DNA from: Zygnema cylindricum
Taxonomy: Eukaryota > Streptophyta > Zygnematophyceae > Zygnematales > Zygnemataceae
DNA: 64,000 nt
Direction: 5' to 3'
Assembly: GCA_037447655.1 (NCBI GenBank)
Contig: JBBHKE010002445.1
Span: forward strand, 338,020-402,019
Shown here: positions 58,162 through 64,000 of the stretch, piece after piece
How the letters are laid out: every line of letters starts with the position of its first letter
Position numbering within the stretch: the first letter of the stretch is position 1
Program-made: the position numbers and the translations under genes
The notes under the pieces: model-generated
What the model saw: the letters and a program-made list of their open reading frames with translations, nothing else
Database searches by the model: none
Told to the model about the DNA's origin: nothing

Positions 58162-60578
58162 TAATGTTGTGTATCGGGAAGGATTTACCGATAGCCGGTA
58201 GGGGCCTTTTTTCGGGTTGTCGAGTATCGATATATCGGTGCGATTTATCGCTATAGGTGTTATCGCCGATAATTAACCGATAATATTGGTTGTTTATCAG
58301 CGATAACACCGATATCGATACCTATTGGCGATAACTGTACAGGACCGTACATATAAATGTACAGCCAGTACACTTAACTGTACGTGAAATTCCCGGGACG
58401 CGCAGTGGACCCCCTTCCCCCCAATTTTAACAAAAAATCGCGAAATTTCCTTGATTATTTCTAATTTAAGGGGGTTTTACTTAGGTTCCACGCTCCTATA
58501 CCCGTCCAAAATGTCCTTTTGACTGTAATTTTTTTTTGCAAGGTTAGTTACGCCCTCATATCACTTCCATTGTTTGTCAATATTTGTTTTTTACTTTAAT
58601 GCATATTCAGTCCAGTTTAGAAACGATCCGCAATAAGGTCGGGCAAAATAAATACATGATTTGAAATTTGGACTGATATTAAAACAGGATTTAAGCCCTG
58701 AGATTCAATGCAACACAAAATTTTAGCATTGGATTTGAGAACAGAAATTAAGCATTTTAATTTGGCTTAAATTATAACACTAAATCTTAGAAATTAAATT
58801 CAATGCAACACTGAATTTAAGCACGATTTAAAGCATTATATTTAGTGCGATATCATATTTTAAAGCACTTAATTTTATCACTATAATTAAGCAATAAATT
58901 TCAATGTAGCAATGGATCGTGCACTAATAATGGATTTCCACAACATTGCCGCACTAAACCTGAAATTTAATACGTTTTTGCAGCAGTAAATGTAAGCACT
59001 AAATTTAAGTGCAGAACTGTATTGCAGCAATAGGTTTACCCTCTAGAATTTAGCATTGTATTTTAGTGTACCATTGAATTTGCGCACTAGATTTTAGTAT
59101 GGACATCAACATTTAAATTTAATGCAGCGCTAAATTTTAGTATTAAATTTTTTTACTGTAATTCAACTCTGAATTCCAACACCAAACTTTAGAATCTTCA
59201 ATCCTAAATTTCAGTGCAGCAGTATATTTCAGAATAGAATTTTAGAAGTAGCTTTTGAAGCTTTTAGCACTGGAATGCAGTGTAGTAATGTCTTTAAACG
59301 CTGAATTTAAACACAAAGAATGTTTCAACACTAATTGTGAGCACTGAAATTCAACACTATATTTGCGCACTGGGTTTTAGGCCTGTATTTTACCACTCGG
59401 CACTTTACTTTATCAGTGAAATTCAACACTGAAGTTTTGTCGTGAAGTTTTGTCGTGAGATTCATCACTGAACTTCCCTAATTCAACACTGAATTCCACA
59501 ACTGAATTTCAACACAACACTAAATTTTGACACTGAATCTTAGCACTTGATATGAGCTCTAACTTCCAGTGCGCACCGTTTCCTAGGTCTGAATTTGAGT
59601 GTTAAACGGTTCAACACTAAATTTAAGCACTTAATTAATTAGAAACTACTTTATTAATTTTATAAATAATTATTATTAATTACTTTATTACTCAAGCACT
59701 GAATATGAGCACTGAAATTCATCATAGCACCCAACACTAAACTTTTCCACCGAAATTCAATACAGTATTTTAGTGTAGCACTTGTTTGGTGGTGCATTTT
59801 AAAAATGAAATTTAGTGCGTCACTTACCTCACAGATTCAAACCTATATTTTACTGTAGGGGTTCCAGCACAAGAGCTACTATCATGGAAATTTAGTGCAC
59901 ACTGGATTCTAGCACAGGAATTTACCGCAAAAATCCGAAAAAATCCAATTTCTACATTGTCAGTGTTTTAAATTTCCAAAATCACCGAATCCAAATCTCA
60001 AAATTGTAAAATTCTTAACTTATCAATTCCCAATCTCCAAAAATCACCAAGTGTGAAATTTTATAAAAAAGTAATATTTCCCCAAATAAATGCTCTTAAG
60101 TTTTAAAAGATGGTGGCAGTAGGTTGCAATAAATGGCGACAGTTTGACATATGTCTTCGTTTGCTCTGTTAGTCTGTATGTCTGTTTTTCGAAAAAGTTT
60201 TTCGAAAAAGTTTGATTTAAAAAGTTTACAATGTAATTTAATTTTTTCGTCTCAGTACCATAGTTTTAGTGTTTTATAACTATAAAGTATTGTTTTAAAT
60301 TTGTCGACGTTTATGTGCTGCGCTACCCGTAACACATTTTAGTTAAACAGATACGGAACAGGTTTATTATACGTGGCATGCCACGCTATATGAAGTAAAT
60401 AATATAATACAGTATGTTATATAGTAATATTGTATGCATACTATATCTTTTAAAAGTTATCGCCGATATGGAATTTGTTGGTCACTTACCGATATATCGG
60501 GACCTTTGACCGTTTGATATCCAATAACTATCGGTATCAGTGTTATTGCGATAAGTTTTTTACCGATACACAACTCTA
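58162..60578. mobile_element. hAT-like MITE C (2.4 kb)
   Basis: Left end TAATGTTGTGTATCGGGAA and right end TTACCGATACACAACTCTA match MITE A. The flanking 8-mers CGAAAAAG and TGAAAAAA agree at 6 of 8 positions. Sub-terminal 300-400 bases at both ends are collinear with MITE A (GGACCCCCTTCCCCC, CTATCGGTATC). The middle is a different, low-complexity filler (58,600-59,930). Confidence 0.8.
58600..59930. repeat. Degenerate CACTAAATTTNAGCACTGAATTT array
   Basis: Dozens of loosely repeated words such as AGCACTAAATTT, TTCAACACTGAATTT, ATTTTAGTGCAGC. Spacing is irregular and identity low, unlike a young minisatellite. No coding frame of note. Confidence 0.75.
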
Positions 60579-61850
60579 TGAAAAAAGATATGCACTGTTT
60601 TTTGCCTTACCTATTGTCAATATAACTGTTATTTTTTCTCGCGGCTAAAATTTATAAAACTGTTCACAACCAACCTGTTCATTCATAACCGAATTATAAT
60701 CTGATAACACTAATAAAAACCACACGCTACCTATTTTTCCACGCTAATAACAAAAAACACTGTATTAAATGTCTAATGTACTCTATTATGAAAGTATTAT
60801 GGTAAACCATCCGAGTACATGGAAAAAAAAGGCAAGGGCGAGGCAAAGATGAAACATAAAAAAAGAACGTAGGTGGAAGCACCTTCGAGCAGAAAAAAGT
60901 GAGAAAAACTTACGACAAAAGATGTTGAAAGGAGACATAAGCACAAAAGCAACAAGAAGATAACATTCCCAAAACTAAACTACCTAGCAGACTTAAGTAT
61001 ATTGAAAGACCGCAAAAAGCAGCCTCGTAAATCCCCCAAACGTGCGAAGTAAGCTGAGGTAGTCCCAAAACACGTCGGCAATCCATAACAACTATAGCAA
61101 ATTAAAGAAATATAAAAACTTGCACTTGTTGTAAAGTCGCGGACAAAGATGCTCCTTTAAAAAAAAAACGATGATTTCAAGTACGACGGAAATCATAAAA
61201 AACCTGTCTCAAGCAAATAAAGATCTCCGCCGAAATCCGTATAAAGACATTCATAACATCTAGGTGTGCTTAATCATTCTAATTCTATTCACATTGTTAC
61301 TTTTGACTACTCTAACATGCCAAAGCGGTTAAAGAATGATTGTAACTGGGGTAAGGTTCGCCGAAACAATGTCCAAAAGGAAGATGGTCGCCATCAAGTG
61401 AAATAATAACAACGAATAACACGGGAAGGTTCGCCGAAACAATGTCCAAAAGGAAGATGGTCGCCATCAAGTGAAATAATAACAACGAATAACAAAGGAT
61501 ATATCCCAGTGAAAAAAATACCCACGTAAACGCAATAGTCAAAGTATTATTAATACAAATGTCGTGTGCCTAACCAACTTTTCTTTGTAGAGCCAATGAA
61601 GCGAATGGACACCATCGGGTTGAAAGACACAGTTTCACGAGTAAAAGAGGGAGTTAAGCACAAGTTTTTGCAAATAAAGGTACGTAATCTTAAAACGACT
61701 ATTGTTGTTGGAGTTAGCAAATTGTTTTACTTGTTATTTTGGTAAAATTAACCAAAACAATACAATTCTCTAGTCTCCATTAACCCACAAACTGGGCAGC
61801 CTATGTAAAGCCTTTAAGGTAATTTAATGCCCCTTCGTCTTTTCCAATGA
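60579..61850. other. Intergenic, no gene seen
   Basis: A-rich sequence without recognisable genes. Contains the tandem duplication at 61,353-61,494. Confidence 0.5.
61353..61494. repeat. Tandem duplication, 73-bp period
   Basis: Two apparently identical 69-base units (starting AAGGTTCGCCGAAACAATGT) at 61,353 and 61,426, separated by 4 bases. Confidence 0.95.
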
Positions 61851-61852
61851 AT

Positions 61853-62120
61853 AAGTGCCACCCTGGCATACAAGTATTATGACCACCCTCACCCCTGTGA
61901 GGACCGCACTCCCTCAGCCAAAAGCAAAAAGAATCACTGAATTTGCTCCCCTAAGCAGTAAGTTATGTCTCGTCAAAGATGACATTTATAGGTATAAGCT
62001 CAATTAGAGAGAGGTACCTAAATTTCACCAAGTCTTGGTCTGCCTATTCACAAAAACCTACTACTAATCCCTGGTCCAATAAGAACATTGTATAGTACAA
62101 AACCTACGACTATTCGCTGG
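61853..62120 (-). mobile_element. Copia LTR 3' fragment, antisense
   Basis: AGTGCCACCCTGGCATACAA and AAAAGAATCACTGAATTTGC are the reverse of LTR 3'-end sequences in elements F and G (CCAGGGTGGCA, GCAAATTCAGAGATTCTTTT). Solo fragment with no internal region. Confidence 0.7.
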
Positions 62121-62184
62121 TCAAACTGGAGCACTATATAGTACAAAAAGGTATAGTGGCATAAGTATGTTGATATTTGTGTAT

Positions 62185-62420
62185 TTTATATGTTTGTATA
62201 AGGATAGAATAGGCAGAGGAAGTCTTCCTCTAACTTCCTTCTCCTAGCCCCCACACTTGTTGTAGTCACTGAAGGCTGGATAGGGAGATAGAGCCATGGG
62301 TGCGTAGGCCCTCTTGAGAAGACATGATTTAGATTAGGTAGATTTACTAAAAGGGGTCTTAACGGACCCAAGAAATGATCTTGGTACCTACAGTGCATTA
62401 AATCACCTGTAGCCGTTAGC
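62185..62420 (+). mobile_element. Copia LTR 5' fragment
   Basis: TCTTCCTCTAACTTCCTTCTCC, CCACACTTGTTGTAGTCACTGA and AGCCATGGGTGCGTAGGC match the LTR beginning that follows at 62,421, in the same orientation. It ends where the next LTR starts. Confidence 0.7.
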
Positions 62421-62624
62421 TGTTGAAACTTATAGATTTCTAGAGTATTTTCTAGGTTTAAATATGTTAGTATAAAAGGAAAAGAAAAGGACGGGCAGCT
62501 TGCCTCCACCTCCTCTCTCTAGCCCCCATACTTGTTGTAGTCACTGAAGGATAGAGGGAGGTTGATCCATGGCTGCCTTAGTTCAAACAGGCAGTTTTTT
62601 TTAGTAGGTTACTAAAAATACACC

Positions 62625-62712
62625 TGACGGACCCGGGATTTGATCCCGGTACTTGCGGCTTGTCAAGTTGGTCGATACCGGCCAGCTTTATCCTATTAGA
62701 CTATGACCAATG
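62625..62712 (-). other. tRNA-like segment with A and B boxes, antisense in LTR
   Basis: On the minus strand TAGTCTAATAGG fits the Pol III A-box consensus (TRGYNNARNNGG), and GGATCAAATCC, about 50 bases later, fits the B box. CCGGGATCAAATCCCGG makes a perfect T-arm-like hairpin. Spacing is tRNA-like. It is not a functional tRNA as far as I can fold it. Confidence 0.5.
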
Positions 62713-62730
62713 CTAAATGCTATAGTATGT

Positions 62731-62978
<248 letters not shown>

Positions 62979-63667
62979 GGGAGGAACAAATCCATTTAAC
63001 TAAAACTGTATACGGCATGCATAGATACAGTTTTATGAAAAGTACGAAGTACGGTACTATTTCAAAACGGATACCACGCATTTTTCCGACAGCGAAACAA
63101 ATGTCGCGCAAGTATTTATAACGGCTAAGATTACATCTCGCTGCAAATCCAAAGGCGCATATCATCGCCGAAATCACGGAGTGGTCACTTTGGCATTTTG
63201 TGACGTGGCATGACCTAGAGCCACGTGGAGAGACGACATTCGGTCATGAGAATTCCGAGGAATGTACGGACGAGTGAAAAGTAGACACGTGTCCGCTAAA
63301 TAGCCTTGTCGTACATAGGTCATACAAAAGGTACACCGGCAGTAGTACTTTTTGGTACGGTACAGTAATCTGAATGGTCCGTATTTCAGTAGATAGAAGT
63401 TATTAGAGGGAATCAAGACTTAGAAACTTTTTGGTAGGTAGTCACCTCTCCCTTTGAGAGTTTGTACAAATTGGCATTTTTATTGCCTCATAACTTATCG
63501 GCTGGTTGGCCGTTTTCAGTGATTCTTTTTGCTACGAACTCAAGGGAGTCCAGGCTACATAGGGGTGCATTAAAACTGTCATTTTGCCTTCCTCGACAGC
63601 AGTGGTTGTGGCTTGAAGTGGGTTAGTTAAATACTATCTAGAGGCTTCCTGTATTCTGTGGTCCAAT

Positions 63668-64000
63668 GGAGGACAAAGAATTGCAGGTTGTGGGCACACC
63701 CTGTAGGGTGCCCACCTTCGATGGATCTGGGTTCATCTATTGGGAAGCCATGATGATGGGAGCTTTGTGTGAAAAACGATACTGGGGTATCGTCAGTGGA
63801 CAAATGAAACATCCACCTTCGTGAACTCCACCAGGATTTGGAGGAGTAAGGTTTCCTACAGCAACGGCTTCCTCAACGGAGGAGGCAGATGATGGGGACA
63901 GCAGTGTGTCCGAAAAGGGAAAAGGGAAGGGGACACCCCTCACTCCTATTGCAACAGTCTCGAAGGGGCGACCGTGAAGACCGCGGAGAACGATACTTAA
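63668..64000 (+). pseudogene. Element H gag start, cut by window end
   Basis: MEDKELQVVGTPCRVPTFDG, then YWEAMMMGALCEKRYWGIVS, parallels the Gag N-terminus of element F (MEVSEFQVMGPPSRVPIFNG). The ATG lies inside the LTR as in F. A TGA at about 63,823 interrupts the frame, which otherwise continues with TPPGFGGVRFPTATASSTEE. The rest of the element lies beyond the window. Confidence 0.82.
63686..63700 (+). promoter_or_regulatory. Half-tRNA primer site of element H, diverged
   Basis: GGTTGTGGGCACACC, two mismatches from the GGTTATGGGCCCACC of elements F and N, at the same place directly after the LTR. Element G has CGTTATGGGTCCACC at 37,139-37,153. Confidence 0.6.

Noticed and set aside
62620-62715. 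Functional tRNA gene on the minus strand
   Set aside because: A and B boxes and a T-arm are visible but I could not fold an acceptor stem and anticodon arm of correct size; it is also part of an LTR.

Overview
This looks like a nuclear window from a streptophyte (a charophyte alga or early-diverging land plant is my low-confidence guess). The reasons are abundant Ty1/copia LTR retrotransposons, a plant-style receptor-kinase fragment, a plant-type hAT transposase relic, spliced genes with GT-AG introns and very long microsatellites. Few intact host genes remain; most of the window is repeats inside repeats. Nothing bacterial, organellar or CRISPR-like was seen.

Region 1-28 kb (+ strand host gene). 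After a decayed copia pol fragment and a putative 3' LTR (about 1.2-3.3 kb), the exons of one gene can be followed from 3,542 to 27,452. They read, in order and in compatible splice phases, as a secreted S41-type (tail-specific/CPAF-like) peptidase. It is a pseudogene. Exon 1 has a homopolymer frameshift and two in-frame stops, exon 5 has an in-frame stop and exon 6 has a 41-bp tandem duplication. Intron 1 holds a 10.5-kb minus-strand copia element (4,463-14,934) that itself contains a second, non-autonomous copia element (9,763-14,148, TSD TTTTC). Exon 2 is split by a nearly pristine full-length copia element (15,657-22,103; 1,452-aa open Gag-Pol, LTRs almost identical). Between the last two peptidase exons sit two exons encoding only the N-lobe of a receptor-like kinase.

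Region 29-34 kb and 52-61 kb. These stretches are packed with small inverted-repeat elements. One family is palindromic, has TA target duplications and termini like CACCGCGAATCGCTATTAG. A second is hAT-like, with TAGTGTTGTGTATCGG termini and 8-bp duplications. A further GGTCGCAAACGGTC-type element contains a copy of the first family.

Region 34.4-43.1 kb. A hAT transposase pseudogene with a BED finger and dimerisation domain is broken twice: by a small hAT-like MITE inserted in the BED finger and by a decayed full-length copia element of the same family as the 15.7-kb one (TSD GTTTA).

Region 45-52 kb. A LysM-like plus EGF-like exon cluster (+) precedes an ataxin-10-like gene (-, 47,587 to about 51,715). 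That gene has a long Ser/Pro-rich insertion and an intron carrying a large CTCC/GGGA microsatellite.

Region 61.8-64 kb. LTR fragments are followed by the 5' LTR and gag start of another copia element, cut by the window edge.

The main copia family here (15.7, 36.1, 62.4 kb and nested at 9.8 kb) has its gag start codon inside the 5' LTR. It has a primer site matching the anticodon arm of plant initiator tRNA-Met, placed directly at the LTR edge and inside gag. The other copia lineage (4.5-14.9 kb) has the usual 3'-end tRNA-Met primer site.
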